Source: DAOVRD01 sp964521715 (GTDB lineage: Bacteria; Planctomycetota; Brocadiia; SM23-32). From it: DNA of 64,000 nucleotides. Positions 33,630-43,160 of this stretch are shown here, piece after piece. Where the stretch lies: NCBI GenBank assembly GCA_964521715.1, contig CAZFSS010000013.1:21404-85403 (forward strand). The letters run 5' to 3'. A program made the translations under genes and the position numbers. Position 1 is the stretch's first letter, and each line of letters begins with the position of its first letter. The notes under the pieces were generated by a model that worked only from the letters and a program-made list of their open reading frames with translations, made no database searches and was not told the origin of the DNA.

Positions 33630-34997
33630 ATGGCTACCGATTTCAGGGCAATCGGGTGGCGGAAGGCACTGGCCCTCCTGCTGGTTGTGGCTTTCCTGCT
33701 GGTTCTGGCTGGTCCGTTCCTGCTTCGGCGGGGGAAGGCAGAACAGACGCGGAAGCTCGTCATTATCTCGCCCCACTCGGAGAGCATAGAGGACGAGTTC
33801 GAGCGGGCCTTCTCGGCGTGGACGGCTGAGACCGAGGGGTTCACCGTCGACATCGAGTGGCTCGACCTGGGCGGCACGACGCAGGCAATCAAGTTCGTCC
33901 AGGATCAGTTCGAGCGAAGTCCTGACGGAATCAACGTGGACGTCTTCTTCGGCGGGGGCGAGGACCCCTTCCTCCTGTTCGGCAGGAAAGGGCTCCTGCA
34001 TCGCTGCAACATACCGGAGGACATCCTCGCGCAGATCCCGCGCACCTATGCCGGCACGGAGGTGTACGACGAAGAGCAGCGGTGGTTCGGGGCCTGCATG
34101 TCCAGCTTCGGGATCCTCTACAACAAGGAGCTGCTCAAGAGGCTGGGCCTTGCGGAGCCGCAGACGTGGGCTGACCTGGGGCGGCCGGATTACTTCACGT
34201 GGGTGGCCGCTGCCGATCCGAGGCAGAGCGGCAGCATGCACATGCTTTATGAGATCATCTTGCAGGCCTACGGCTGGGATGAAGGCTGGGGGCACGTGGT
34301 GCGCATCGGGGGGAACTGCCGGGCGTTCAGCCGGGCGGCCAGCGACGTGCCCAACGAGATCGCCATCGGCGAGGCCGCATGCGGAATGGCGATCGACTAC
34401 TACGCCCTGCGCGCCGTGGCGGAGGCGGGCGAGGAGAAGATGGGGTTTCTGCTGCCGCGGAAGTTGACGGTTTTCAACCCGGACGGCATCGGCGTTCTGA
34501 AGGGCGCGTCGAACATGCGGCTGGCGGAGCGGTTCGTCCAGTTCGTCCTGTCCGAACGCGGGCAGCGGCTCTGGATGCTGAGGAAGGGAGCGCCGGGCGG
34601 GCCAACCGAGCACCAGCTATACCGCCTGCCCGTCATCCGCGGGATGATCGAGCGCTACGCGCAGGACGCGGTCGTGCGGATCGATCCTTTTGGATCCGAG
34701 CCCGGCTTCGCATTCGACATGGAGAAGAAGAACAACCGCTGGGGCATACTCAACGACCTGCTCGGCGCCTGCATTATCGACATGCACAGGGAGCTCGCCA
34801 GGGCCTGGGACGCCGTGCGCACGCTGCCGGAGGACGATCCGCGCGTGCGGCTTCTCCTGGCGCCGCCTGTCTCGGAGGACGGGCTGCTGGAGATGGCCCG
34901 CGGGAAGTGGGAGGATCCGGGCTTCCGGGCGGACACGACTGCCGCCTGGTCCCGCCAGGCAGGCGAGACGTATCGCAAAGCGGCCGAGGAGAAGTAG
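33630..34997 (+). CDS. ABC importer substrate-binding protein (Fe3+/small-anion type)
   Basis: A 455-residue extracytoplasmic binding protein. The N-terminal signal/anchor is ALALLLVVAFLLVLAGPFLL preceded by WRK; the first mature strand is LVIISPHSESIEDEFERAFS, typical of family 1/6 binding proteins of iron(III), thiamine or phosphonate-type importers. It continues with VDVFFGGGEDPFLL and MAIDYYALRAVAEAG. I chose the ATG just before the hydrophobic segment; the longer frame upstream lacks a ribosome-binding site. It is followed directly by its ATPase and a fused permease. The ligand cannot be fixed: the conserved tyrosine pair of FbpA is not clearly present. Confidence 0.85.
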   Translation: MATDFRAIGWRKALALLLVVAFLLVLAGPFLLRRGKAEQTRKLVIISPHSESIEDEFERAFSAWTAETEGFTVDIEWLDLGGTTQAIKFVQDQFERSPDGINVDVFFGGGEDPFLLFGRKGLLHRCNIPEDILAQIPRTYAGTEVYDEEQRWFGACMSSFGILYNKELLKRLGLAEPQTWADLGRPDYFTWVAAADPRQSGSMHMLYEIILQAYGWDEGWGHVVRIGGNCRAFSRAASDVPNEIAIGEAACGMAIDYYALRAVAEAGEEKMGFLLPRKLTVFNPDGIGVLKGASNMRLAERFVQFVLSERGQRLWMLRKGAPGGPTEHQLYRLPVIRGMIERYAQDAVVRIDPFGSEPGFAFDMEKKNNRWGILNDLLGACIIDMHRELARAWDAVRTLPEDDPRVRLLLAPPVSEDGLLEMARGKWEDPGFRADTTAAWSRQAGETYRKAAEEK

Positions 34998-36061
34998 TGG
35001 TCAGCATCTCGCTCAGGGGCGTCAGCAAGAGCTACGGCGACACGGTCGCTGTGGAGGACGTGTCCTTCGAGGTCGGCAAGGGGGAGCTCTTCTTCCTGCT
35101 GGGGCCTTCGGGCTGCGGCAAGACGACCATCCTGCGCCTGATAGCCGGCTTCCTCAGGCCCGATCGGGGGGCCGTGCTGTTCGACGGGCGGCCCATCGAC
35201 GACGTGCCGCCTCACCGACGGAACACGGGCATGGTCTTCCAGAGCTACGCGTTGTGGCCGCACATGTCCGTCGCTGAGAACGTGGCCTACGGACTCAGAG
35301 AGCGCAAGGTCATGGGCCACGAACGCGAGGCGCGCGTGGCGGCGGCCCTGGAGACGGTGCGCATGGCCGCTTACCGCGACCGGATGCCCAACCAGCTCTC
35401 GGGCGGCCAGCAGCAGCGCATCGCGCTTGCCCGCGCGCTGGTGATCGAGCCGGACGCCGTTCTGCTAGATGAACCGCTGTCCAATCTGGACGCGCGCCTG
35501 CGACTGGAGATGCGAAGGGAGATCCGCCGCATCCATGACGAGACGGGCATCACGATGCTGTACGTGACGCACGACCAGAAGGAAGCCCTTTCCATGGCCG
35601 AGCGGCTTGCGGTGATGGGCATGGGGCGACTGGAGCAAGTGGGGACTCCGAGGACGCTCTACCGCCGGCCCGGCAATCGGTTCGTGGCTGAGTTCATCGG
35701 GGAAGCCAATTTGATCGAAGGGACGCTGACGCGTCGCGATGGGAACCGCGGCACGCTCGATTCGGCGCTCGGACGGCTGGACGGCGTCGTGGCCGATGAT
35801 GGGTTGAAGACGGGCGACCGAGCGATATGCATCGTGCGTCCCGAATGCCTCAGACTCGCAGGCGGCGAGCGCAATGCCTTCAAGGCGCGGGTCGAGAGCG
35901 CCGTCTATCTCGGCGAGGTGGAGCAGTTCGTGCTTTCGGCGGGCGGGATGGAGCTTCTTGCCGTGCAGTCCAACCCCGGGGCGGAACCCCCGGCCGGAGG
36001 GGACGAGATCGCCGTGCATTTCAGCGCCGACGACGCCGTGATCCTCCCGTACGAGCAGTGA
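34997..36061 (+). CDS. ABC importer ATP-binding protein (FbpC/PotA-like)
   Basis: A 354-residue ATPase. Walker A is LLGPSGCGKTTILR, Q-loop GMVFQSYALWPHM, signature LSGGQQQRIALARAL, Walker B VLLDEPLSNLDARL and H-loop LYVTHDQKEA. A C-terminal TOBE/OB domain follows (about residues 235-354). I chose the GTG whose first base is the last base of the upstream TAG stop, giving tight coupling; longer frames cover the binding-protein gene. It powers the permease encoded next. Confidence 0.95.
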   Translation: MVSISLRGVSKSYGDTVAVEDVSFEVGKGELFFLLGPSGCGKTTILRLIAGFLRPDRGAVLFDGRPIDDVPPHRRNTGMVFQSYALWPHMSVAENVAYGLRERKVMGHEREARVAAALETVRMAAYRDRMPNQLSGGQQQRIALARALVIEPDAVLLDEPLSNLDARLRLEMRREIRRIHDETGITMLYVTHDQKEALSMAERLAVMGMGRLEQVGTPRTLYRRPGNRFVAEFIGEANLIEGTLTRRDGNRGTLDSALGRLDGVVADDGLKTGDRAICIVRPECLRLAGGERNAFKARVESAVYLGEVEQFVLSAGGMELLAVQSNPGAEPPAGGDEIAVHFSADDAVILPYEQ

Positions 36062-36071
36062 GGGACCGACC

Positions 36072-37742
36072 TTGAGGCGCACCCGCACCGTCCTGGTGCT
36101 GATCGTCGCCGCCTTCCTGCTGGCGTTCCTTTTCTACCCCCTCTACTACTCCTGCCGTCAGGCGTTCTTCGTGGAAGGCGCGTTCACGTTGAAGTTCTTC
36201 AAGTACCTCTACACGGACATGCTCACGCGCCGCTCCATCATGAACAGCCTGGCCCTCGCGTGCATCGTGACCGTCATCACGGCGGCAGTGGCCCTGCCCC
36301 TCTCGTTGATCGTGGTGCGCTATAGATTCAAGGGCAAGCAGGTTCTGACGTCCATGCTGCTGGTCCCGATGATCATGCCGCCCTTCGTCGGAGCCATCGG
36401 CATGCGGCAGATCCTGGCCCGGTTCGGCTCGGTGAACCTGCTGCTGATGGACGCGGGCCTGACCCACTCTCCCATAGACTGGCTGGGCGGCGCGCGCTTC
36501 TGGGGCGTGGCCATCATGGAGGTGCTGCACCTCTATCCGATCATGTACCTGAACTTCGTCGCCGCGCTCGCCAACGTGGACCCTTCGCTGGAAGAGGCCG
36601 CGGTGAACCTCGGCTCCAGCGGGCTGCGGCTCTTCCGCAGGATCACGCTGCCCCTGATGATGCCGGGCGTGTTCGCGGGGTCCGTCATCGTCTTCATCTG
36701 GGCCTTCACGGACCTGGGCACGCCTCTCGTCTTCGGCTACCGCAACGTCGTGCCCGTCCAGATCTTCAATCAGGTGACGGACCTGGAGAACAATCCCCGC
36801 GCCTACGCGCTCGTGGTCGGCGTGCTGGCCCTGACGATCCTGATCTTCATGACGTCCAAGAGGCTCTTCGGGCTGAAGGCGTACCAGTCGTTGACGCGCG
36901 GCCCCGTGCAGGGCTCAGAGAAGCGCGCGGGCGTTCTGGCCGGCGGCTTGATGGCGGCCTTCATCCTCGGCGTCGTCACGGTCGCGTGCCTGCCGCACGT
37001 GGCAGTGGTCCTGACTGCGCTCAAGGAGGAATGGTTCATGACGGTGCTGCCGACCAGTTACACGGCGCGGCATTTCACCGACGCGCTGGGCCACAAGCTG
37101 ACGCTGCCGAGCGTTCGCAACAGCATCCTCTACAGCAGCCTTAGCACGGTGGTGGACCTTGGGCTCGGGACCGTAATCGCTTACCTGCTGGTGCGGCACA
37201 CGTTCCGCGGGGCCGCGTTGCTGGACGCCGTGGTCATGCTGCCGCTGGCGATTCCGGGCCTGGTGCTTGCTTTCGGCTACGTCGCCGCCTTCACAGGGAC
37301 GGCCCTCGACCCTCGGGAGAACCCGGTGCCCCTGCTCGTCATCGCCTATGCCATACGGCGGCTCCCCTACATGGTGCGCGCCGCTTATGCCGGCTTCCAG
37401 CAGCTCAACGTCCAGCTCGAGGAAGCCGCAATCAACCTGGGCTCCCCTCCCCTGCGCGCCATGCGGCGGATCACGGCCCCCCTGCTGAGCGCCAACCTCA
37501 TCGCGGGCGGCATCCTGGTCTTCTCCTTCGCCATGCTGGAGGTGAGCGACAGCCTCATCCTGGCCATGAAGGAGCGGTTCTTCCCCATTACGAAGGCTAT
37601 CTACGAGTTGATCCAGCGGATCGAGGACGGTCCCTACATAGCGAGCGCGCTCGGCGTGTGGGCGATGGCGTTCCTGGCCGTCTCGCTCGTGACGGCCAGC
37701 ATCCTGCTGGGCCGTCGCATGGGCCAGCTCTTCCGAGCTTGA
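36072..37742 (+). CDS. ABC importer permease, two fused transmembrane domains (FbpB-like)
   Basis: A 556-residue membrane protein of about 12 helices with two BPD-type permease domains. Each half has an EAA loop: EEAAVNLGSSGLRLFRRIT (about residues 175-195) and EEAAINLGSPPLRAMRRIT (about 455-475). A fused double permease is characteristic of Fe3+-type importers. It starts at a TTG ten bases after the ATPase stop. One chain can provide the whole channel with an ATPase dimer. Confidence 0.93.
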   Translation: MRRTRTVLVLIVAAFLLAFLFYPLYYSCRQAFFVEGAFTLKFFKYLYTDMLTRRSIMNSLALACIVTVITAAVALPLSLIVVRYRFKGKQVLTSMLLVPMIMPPFVGAIGMRQILARFGSVNLLLMDAGLTHSPIDWLGGARFWGVAIMEVLHLYPIMYLNFVAALANVDPSLEEAAVNLGSSGLRLFRRITLPLMMPGVFAGSVIVFIWAFTDLGTPLVFGYRNVVPVQIFNQVTDLENNPRAYALVVGVLALTILIFMTSKRLFGLKAYQSLTRGPVQGSEKRAGVLAGGLMAAFILGVVTVACLPHVAVVLTALKEEWFMTVLPTSYTARHFTDALGHKLTLPSVRNSILYSSLSTVVDLGLGTVIAYLLVRHTFRGAALLDAVVMLPLAIPGLVLAFGYVAAFTGTALDPRENPVPLLVIAYAIRRLPYMVRAAYAGFQQLNVQLEEAAINLGSPPLRAMRRITAPLLSANLIAGGILVFSFAMLEVSDSLILAMKERFFPITKAIYELIQRIEDGPYIASALGVWAMAFLAVSLVTASILLGRRMGQLFRA

Positions 37743-37800
37743 ATCCGACCTCTGCGGGCAAGTATGCTCTGGGTTTGACCTGTCACGGAAGGAGAGCCAA

Positions 37801-38682
37801 GTGCTCGTCAACCCCTTCGAAGCCGAAGGCAAGTGGTACAAGGCCAACCTCCACACGCACACGACGGCGTCCGACGGGAAGTGTGAACTGGAGGAGCGCG
37901 TCGAGCAGTACCGTGCTAACGGCTACGACGTGCTGGCCATCACGGATCACGGCGTCGTTTCCGACGCGACCCATTTGGGCACGGACGACTTCCTGGTGTT
38001 GGACGGCGTCGAGCTGACCGTCACGCCCTTCGAGAATGGGCGTTTCTACCACCTGCTCTGCATCAACACGCCGTCGGACCTGTCGTTCCCGGGGGACTTG
38101 AGCCCGAACTTCCTCATCTTCCACCTGAAGACTCAGGGCGCCGAATGCCTCATCGCGCATCCGTACTGGAGCGGCAACACGCTGCCGGAGCTCCTGTACC
38201 TGGAAGGACACGTCGGCATAGAGGTCTTCAACGCGGGATGCCAGAACATCGGCAAGGCGTACAGCTCCGTGCACTGGGACGACATGCTGGAGGCCGGAGT
38301 GGAGGCGCTGGCCATCGCGGTGGACGACGTGCACAGCGCCGGCGATTACCTGGACCTGTTCGGCGGGTGGACGATGCTCAAGATGCAGGAACTCAGCCCC
38401 CAGGCCGTGCTGGAGGCGCTCCGGACGGGCTGCTACTACTCCTCTTCGGGGGCGGAGATCCTGGACTTCTGCGTCACGGAAGGCATGGCGAGGCTCCGTT
38501 GCGAGGACGCTTTGGAGATCCATCTGATGGCGTCGGCGTGGCACGGATGCAGCCTCTACGCGGGCGACGGTCCGCCGCTGACCGAGGCGCACGTCAATGT
38601 GGACTCCGACTGGAAGTACATTCGCGCCGAGATCGTGAACGCCCGGGGCAAGCGCGCGTGGGCGAATCCCATCTTCCTGTGA
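37801..38682 (+). CDS. PHP-domain metal-dependent phosphoesterase
   Basis: A 293-residue protein with the PHP signature: NLHTHTTASDGKCELEE (HxH motif), YDVLAITDHGVVSD, and a later His in LIAHPYWSG. These are metal ligands of a polymerase/histidinol-phosphatase fold that hydrolyses phosphate esters. The C-terminal 80 residues form a separate beta-rich part. It starts at GTG with GGAAGGAGAG upstream and lies 58 bases after the permease gene, possibly in the same transcript; a link to the ABC cargo is only positional. Confidence 0.85.
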   Translation: MLVNPFEAEGKWYKANLHTHTTASDGKCELEERVEQYRANGYDVLAITDHGVVSDATHLGTDDFLVLDGVELTVTPFENGRFYHLLCINTPSDLSFPGDLSPNFLIFHLKTQGAECLIAHPYWSGNTLPELLYLEGHVGIEVFNAGCQNIGKAYSSVHWDDMLEAGVEALAIAVDDVHSAGDYLDLFGGWTMLKMQELSPQAVLEALRTGCYYSSSGAEILDFCVTEGMARLRCEDALEIHLMASAWHGCSLYAGDGPPLTEAHVNVDSDWKYIRAEIVNARGKRAWANPIFL

Positions 38683-38717
38683 GCTCCGCCGGGCCGCAGC
38701 GGCCGGGCGGCTTCTGC

Positions 38718-38745
38718 TTGACATTGCCGGGTGTGCGGCTAAAGT
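38718..38745 (+). promoter_or_regulatory. Sigma-70-like promoter for the sugar ABC operon
   Basis: A perfect TTGACA and TAAAGT are separated by 16 bases, about 45 bases upstream of the lipoprotein start. Confidence 0.6.
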
Positions 38746-38791
38746 AGTGGTCGGACTGCCCCTCGTCAATCCGACCCGTCCGGAGTGTTCC

Positions 38792-39661
38792 GTGCGTTTG
38801 AGACCAATCTGCATCGTCTGCGTGGCTTTCCTGGCCGTGCTGCTCGGGGGTTGCGGCGGCGGAGCGCAACAGGGCAGTGTCGAAGACCTCCTCGAGGAGG
38901 GGTGGCGCGCTTACTCGACGGGTGACTTCGACTTCGCCGTCCAGACCTTCGAGTCTGCCGAGCGCAAGCCGGGCCTGACGCCCGAGCAGCATTTCTCAGC
39001 GCTGCTCGGCGTCGCCACCACCTATCACCTCCGGTCGAATCCCGACCTCGAACAAGCGCGCGCATGGTACGAGCGTCTCGGAGAACTGCCCGCGGGTGAG
39101 GCGAAGCGGCAAAGCCTGTTCGGACTCGGGCTTATAGACCTGGCCCAGGGCAAGGGCGGCTCCGGCCAGACGAAGCTCGTCAGGCTGATACAGGACTTCC
39201 CGGAGAGCATGGAGGCGAACGAGGCCGTCATACACGTGGCGGATTCGCTCCTCAGGCCCAGCGCAAAGGGCGGGGAGCCGGGCCAGTTCGAGCTGGCCGG
39301 GAGTGCGATGGTGGATCGCGGGTTGAACATGCTGGAGGAGCGTTTGAGGGGTTATCCCCACAATCCCCTGGCCGCTGCGATGCACCTGATGCTGGCCGTG
39401 GAGTACATCGAGCTTGAGCAGTTCGCGAAAGCCGTAGAGCACCTGCAGGCCGCCGAGCTGGAGGGCATCGCCGGAGTCAGAATGCAGAGCGTGAACCTTT
39501 GGCGCATCGCCCGCATCGCGCAGATGGAGCTGAAGGACTACGGCCTGGCCGAGCAGTACTACGCCAGGTACGTTGAGGAGTTTCCCAGGACGACCCTCTA
39601 TTACAGGGCGAGCAGGAGCCTCGATCGCGTTCGCGCACTGAAGGCGGAGGAGGGGTCATGA
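38792..39661 (+). CDS. Lipoprotein with TPR-like repeats
   Basis: A 289-residue predicted lipoprotein. I chose the GTG that gives a signal peptide (VRLRPICIVCVAFLAVLLGGC) with lipobox LLGGC; an upstream ATG would precede the signal by 15 residues. The rest is helical with repeated tetratricopeptide-like pairs (LLEEGWRAYSTGDFDFAVQT, LLGVATTYHLRSNPDLEQA, AVEYIELEQFAKAVEHLQAA, LKDYGLAEQYYARYVEEFP). Such repeats bind proteins. The gene leads the sugar ABC importer operon and overlaps the binding-protein gene by ATGA, so it may organise the importer at the membrane. Confidence 0.8.
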   Translation: MRLRPICIVCVAFLAVLLGGCGGGAQQGSVEDLLEEGWRAYSTGDFDFAVQTFESAERKPGLTPEQHFSALLGVATTYHLRSNPDLEQARAWYERLGELPAGEAKRQSLFGLGLIDLAQGKGGSGQTKLVRLIQDFPESMEANEAVIHVADSLLRPSAKGGEPGQFELAGSAMVDRGLNMLEERLRGYPHNPLAAAMHLMLAVEYIELEQFAKAVEHLQAAELEGIAGVRMQSVNLWRIARIAQMELKDYGLAEQYYARYVEEFPRTTLYYRASRSLDRVRALKAEEGS

Positions 39662-41322
39662 GCGACGCGAGTCAGCTATGGGCGAAGCTCAGGAGATATC
39701 CTGCCCTTCTGCTGCTCGTGGCGGTGTACGTCATTTCTTGCCTGGTCGTCGTGGGCAACGTCATCCGCGGGTCCGGCGGCGGCCCCGGCGAAGAGAAGAG
39801 GAAGGTCCTGCGCTTCGCCCACTGGCAGCTCGAGCCCGGCATACGCAGCGCGCTGGACCAGTTGATCGCGGACTACGAGGAGCTCCACCCCGACATCGAG
39901 GTCCGGCAGATACTGATCCCGGAGGAAGGCTATTTCCGCTGGGTGAACACGCAGCTCATCGGGCGCACGGCTCCGGACATGATCGAGTGCGGCCTGGGCG
40001 GCACGGTGGCCTGGGCCCTCTGGCCGAAGTTCTACGCCCGATACTTCATGCCGCTCGACCGCTACGTGGACCAGCCGAATCCTTACAACAAGGGCACGGA
40101 GTTCGAGCAGACGCCGTGGCGGAAGACCTACTTCGACGAGATGGACGGAGGCTACGACGAGTCGCTCCAGAGCTATTACCGCGTGCCGCTGTCGGCGTTC
40201 ACGGTGAGGCTTTACTACAACAAGGGGCTGATCGAGGAGGTCTGGGGGGCCTCCTTCCCGCAGACCTACGAGGAGTTCATAAAGCTCTGTGAGAAGCTGG
40301 TTCAGTACGGCAAGGACAGGGGCAGGAAACTCGTCCCAATAGCCGGGTCGGGCTACAATTTCCGCCAGTTCTTTGACGCCTACCGGACGGCGTTCACGGC
40401 CGATTACCTGGATCGGCTGGACAAGGACTACGACGGCACCGTGAGCAGGATCGAGTCCGCCGGTCCCCTCTACTCGGGCGCCGTGAGCATGGATGAGCCG
40501 CCGATCCGCGCCAACTTCGAGTTCGTGCGGGAGCTTTCGGCCTATTTCCCCCAGGGCTACACGTCGCTCGACCGGGACGAGGCCGTGTTCCTGTTCCTGC
40601 AGGGCCACTCCGCCATGATCACGACCGGCAGTTGGGACTACAAGAGCCTGGGCGTTCAGTCCGAGTTCGAGATAGCCGTGGCGGACATCCCGCTGCCTTC
40701 GAAGGATGATCCGCGCTACGGCCGGTACGTGGCCGGTCCGGAGACCGAGGCCGGCCTTGAAGGCGGCTTCCCCATGGCCATCACCAAGATCTCCAAGAAT
40801 GCGGACCTGGCCCTGGACTTCCTCCAGTATGCTTCGTCGCTGCGCAAGAACGAGGAGCTCAACAGGGCGATGTACTGGCTGCCGGTCATCAAGGGGGCGG
40901 AGCCGCGCGAGGATCTGCGCCCGTTCGCGCCGCGCATAGAGGGCTTCTCACCGTCCATCGAGTACGAGGGTCCGGGGGCGGAGTTGGCATACAGCCAGGC
41001 AACGCCGGACTACCTGTCGGGCAAGATCAGCTACGAAGAGCTCGCCGAGGAACTCGTTCGGGCGTACCATCGTGATGGCCCGCTGGGCGTCGACGAGTAC
41101 TTCAAGAACAACGAACAGACGCTGGACCAGCAGATGCGGTTCGCCGCCCTTCGGCGGGCGGCCATCGCGGGCGCCGAAGGCGCGACGGCCGTGCTGACGG
41201 GCGACAGCGAGATGCAGTACAAGAGGATTATAGAAGCCTACGTGGCCCAGCTCGGCGTCCGCAACAGCGAGATCGGAATCTGGGCCGAGAACGTGAAGCG
41301 GCTCGCAAGCACCGGACGTTAA
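39658..41322 (+). CDS. Sugar ABC importer substrate-binding protein
   Basis: A 554-residue extracellular binding protein (family 1). The N-terminal membrane segment ALLLLVAVYVISCLVVVG is followed by VLRFAHWQLEPGIRSALDQL, the usual first strand, and ADYEELHPDIEVRQI. It is about 120 residues longer than typical MalE-like proteins, with an extended C-terminal helical part. No lipobox Cys follows the hydrophobic segment closely, so it is probably membrane-anchored. It starts within the upstream stop codon (ATGA). The ligand is probably an oligosaccharide. Confidence 0.88.
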   Translation: MSDASQLWAKLRRYPALLLLVAVYVISCLVVVGNVIRGSGGGPGEEKRKVLRFAHWQLEPGIRSALDQLIADYEELHPDIEVRQILIPEEGYFRWVNTQLIGRTAPDMIECGLGGTVAWALWPKFYARYFMPLDRYVDQPNPYNKGTEFEQTPWRKTYFDEMDGGYDESLQSYYRVPLSAFTVRLYYNKGLIEEVWGASFPQTYEEFIKLCEKLVQYGKDRGRKLVPIAGSGYNFRQFFDAYRTAFTADYLDRLDKDYDGTVSRIESAGPLYSGAVSMDEPPIRANFEFVRELSAYFPQGYTSLDRDEAVFLFLQGHSAMITTGSWDYKSLGVQSEFEIAVADIPLPSKDDPRYGRYVAGPETEAGLEGGFPMAITKISKNADLALDFLQYASSLRKNEELNRAMYWLPVIKGAEPREDLRPFAPRIEGFSPSIEYEGPGAELAYSQATPDYLSGKISYEELAEELVRAYHRDGPLGVDEYFKNNEQTLDQQMRFAALRRAAIAGAEGATAVLTGDSEMQYKRIIEAYVAQLGVRNSEIGIWAENVKRLASTGR

Positions 41323-41334
41323 CCGGCGGGAGCC

Positions 41335-42306
41335 ATGGCAAGGGAACGCGTCAGATTCCGGCAGATAGGCAGGTACTGGCCGCTCTACGTCATGATGCTG
41401 CCGACGCTGGCCCTGGTGGCCGTCTTCATGTACTGGCCCGCGATCAGCGGCATCTACCACAGTTTCTATCGCTGGGACGGAGACGAGCTGGCCACGTGGA
41501 CCGGGTTCCAGAACTATTCCAGGGCCTTCACCGACCCCACACTCGGGCGCTCCTTCATCGTGGTCGGGATCCTGTTCGTCGCCAGCCTCTTCAAAATGGT
41601 GCCGTCGATCCTCACCGCCGTAGTCATCCACCGCGTGACCAGCGACAAAATGCGCTACCTCTACCGCTTGCTTTTCGTCGTGCCGATGGTCATCCCCTGG
41701 ATGGTCGTCCTGCTGATGTGGAAGTTCTTCTACAACCCGGTGGTCGGCCTGCTGAACAGCTTCCTCAACGGAACCCACTTGATGGCCCTCCTGGTCGCCG
41801 TCAATGGATGGCTCATCGAGGCGGGCATCGCCACGGGCGAGCCCCTCTTCAAGGCCGGCATGAACCCGGCGTGGCTCGGCGACTCCTCGCTCGTGCTGCC
41901 GGCCCTGATCTTCTGGGGGTTCCCGTGGATCGGCATCATCGGCGTCCTGATCTACCTGTCGGGCCTGGAGCGGATACCGCGGTCGGTCTACGAGTGCGCC
42001 GAACTGGACGGCGTGGGCTGGTTCGGCAAGTTCCTCTACATCGAGCTGCCCCTGATAGCGACGCAGGTGCGCATCAACTTGGTGCTGCTGATCATCGGAG
42101 TGTTGCAGGCGTACGACTTGATACTGGTCCTGCTGGAAGAGTCGGGCGGCCCCGGCGGAGCGGCCATGGTGCCGGGCCTGTACATGTACTACAACGCTTT
42201 CGTGCGGCGTGAGGCGGGATACGCCTGCGCCATCGGCGTTCTGCTCTTTTTCGTCATCCTGATACTGACGCTCATCAACACTAAGCTCGTCCGGGTGGAG
42301 AAATGA
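41335..42306 (+). CDS. Sugar ABC importer permease (MalF/UgpA type)
   Basis: A 323-residue inner-membrane permease with six or more helices. The EAA loop is YECAELDGVGWFGKFLYIEL followed by PLIA. It begins with a helix at PLYVMMLPTLALVAVFMYWP and has the periplasmic segment GIYHSFYRWDG typical of the MalF class. It ends in an ATGA overlap with the second permease gene, with which it forms the heterodimeric channel. Confidence 0.93.
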   Translation: MARERVRFRQIGRYWPLYVMMLPTLALVAVFMYWPAISGIYHSFYRWDGDELATWTGFQNYSRAFTDPTLGRSFIVVGILFVASLFKMVPSILTAVVIHRVTSDKMRYLYRLLFVVPMVIPWMVVLLMWKFFYNPVVGLLNSFLNGTHLMALLVAVNGWLIEAGIATGEPLFKAGMNPAWLGDSSLVLPALIFWGFPWIGIIGVLIYLSGLERIPRSVYECAELDGVGWFGKFLYIELPLIATQVRINLVLLIIGVLQAYDLILVLLEESGGPGGAAMVPGLYMYYNAFVRREAGYACAIGVLLFFVILILTLINTKLVRVEK

Positions 42307-43133
42307 GCAGGGCATCGGAGAACCCGATAGCGCGCGTCTTGAAGCACGGCTACCTGTGGGCCATGCTGGCGCTCGTCTTCCTGCCCTTCTACGTCATGCT
42401 CGTTGTCAGTTTCAAAGACAACAAGCAGTTCTACAACCAGACCTGGCTGCCCACCTGGCCCCTGCACTGGGGGAACTGGGCGGAGGCATGGGACACGGTC
42501 GGCGTCTACATCGCCAACTCCGTGTTCCTGGCCGTCACGGCGACACTGGTAACGCTGGTCGTGGGCGTTCTGTCCGCCTACGTGTTTGGACGGTATCGCG
42601 TGCCGTTCGGCGAGCTGTTCTGGGCCGGCCTGATCATCCTGATGCTCATGCCGGGAGTGGCGCACCTGATCCCGTTGTTCAACCTGATGCGGCGGCTCGA
42701 CCTGCTCAACTCCCTTCTCGGGCTCTCGATCGTGTCCGCAGCCGGCGGCCAGGTCTTCTGCCTCTACGTGCTGCGCAACTTCATCGAGGACATGCCGAAG
42801 GAGTTCTTCGAGTGCGCCCGTATTGACGGCGCCTCTCACTTGCAGCAGGTGATCCACGTGGTGATCCCGCAGTCCGGCGGCATCATCTCGGCGCTCGCCA
42901 TCATGGGCTTTGTCGGAGCGTGGAACTCCTTCATCCTCCCCCTGATCACGATCCGCGACACCGAGCTGCTGCCCCTGGCGGTCGGGCTCTACCGCCTTCA
43001 GGGAGCATACGTCAAGCAGTGGGGTCCGTTGATGGCGGCCTACTTCATCTCGGCGGTGCCGCTGGTCATCCTGTTCGCGTTCACCATGAGGTTCTTCATC
43101 CGGGGAATCACCGAGGGCGCCATCAAGGGCTGA
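42303..43133 (+). CDS. Sugar ABC importer permease (MalG/UgpE type)
   Basis: A 276-residue permease, six helices, with the EAA loop FFECARIDGASHLQQVIHVV followed by IPQSGG. The first helix LALVFLPFYVMLVVSFKDNK and the C-terminus FFIRGITEGAIKG are typical of the MalG class. It pairs with the preceding permease, whose stop it overlaps. Confidence 0.95.
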   Translation: MSRASENPIARVLKHGYLWAMLALVFLPFYVMLVVSFKDNKQFYNQTWLPTWPLHWGNWAEAWDTVGVYIANSVFLAVTATLVTLVVGVLSAYVFGRYRVPFGELFWAGLIILMLMPGVAHLIPLFNLMRRLDLLNSLLGLSIVSAAGGQVFCLYVLRNFIEDMPKEFFECARIDGASHLQQVIHVVIPQSGGIISALAIMGFVGAWNSFILPLITIRDTELLPLAVGLYRLQGAYVKQWGPLMAAYFISAVPLVILFAFTMRFFIRGITEGAIKG

Positions 43134-43160
43134 AGCGAGACGCAGTTTGGAGATGGAAAC

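Noticed and set aside
40948..42315. Minus-strand open frame of 455 codons rich in His, Gln and Asp
   Set aside because: Antisense to the sugar ABC permease gene; such His/Gln/Asp-rich translations are the usual mirror of membrane-protein genes.
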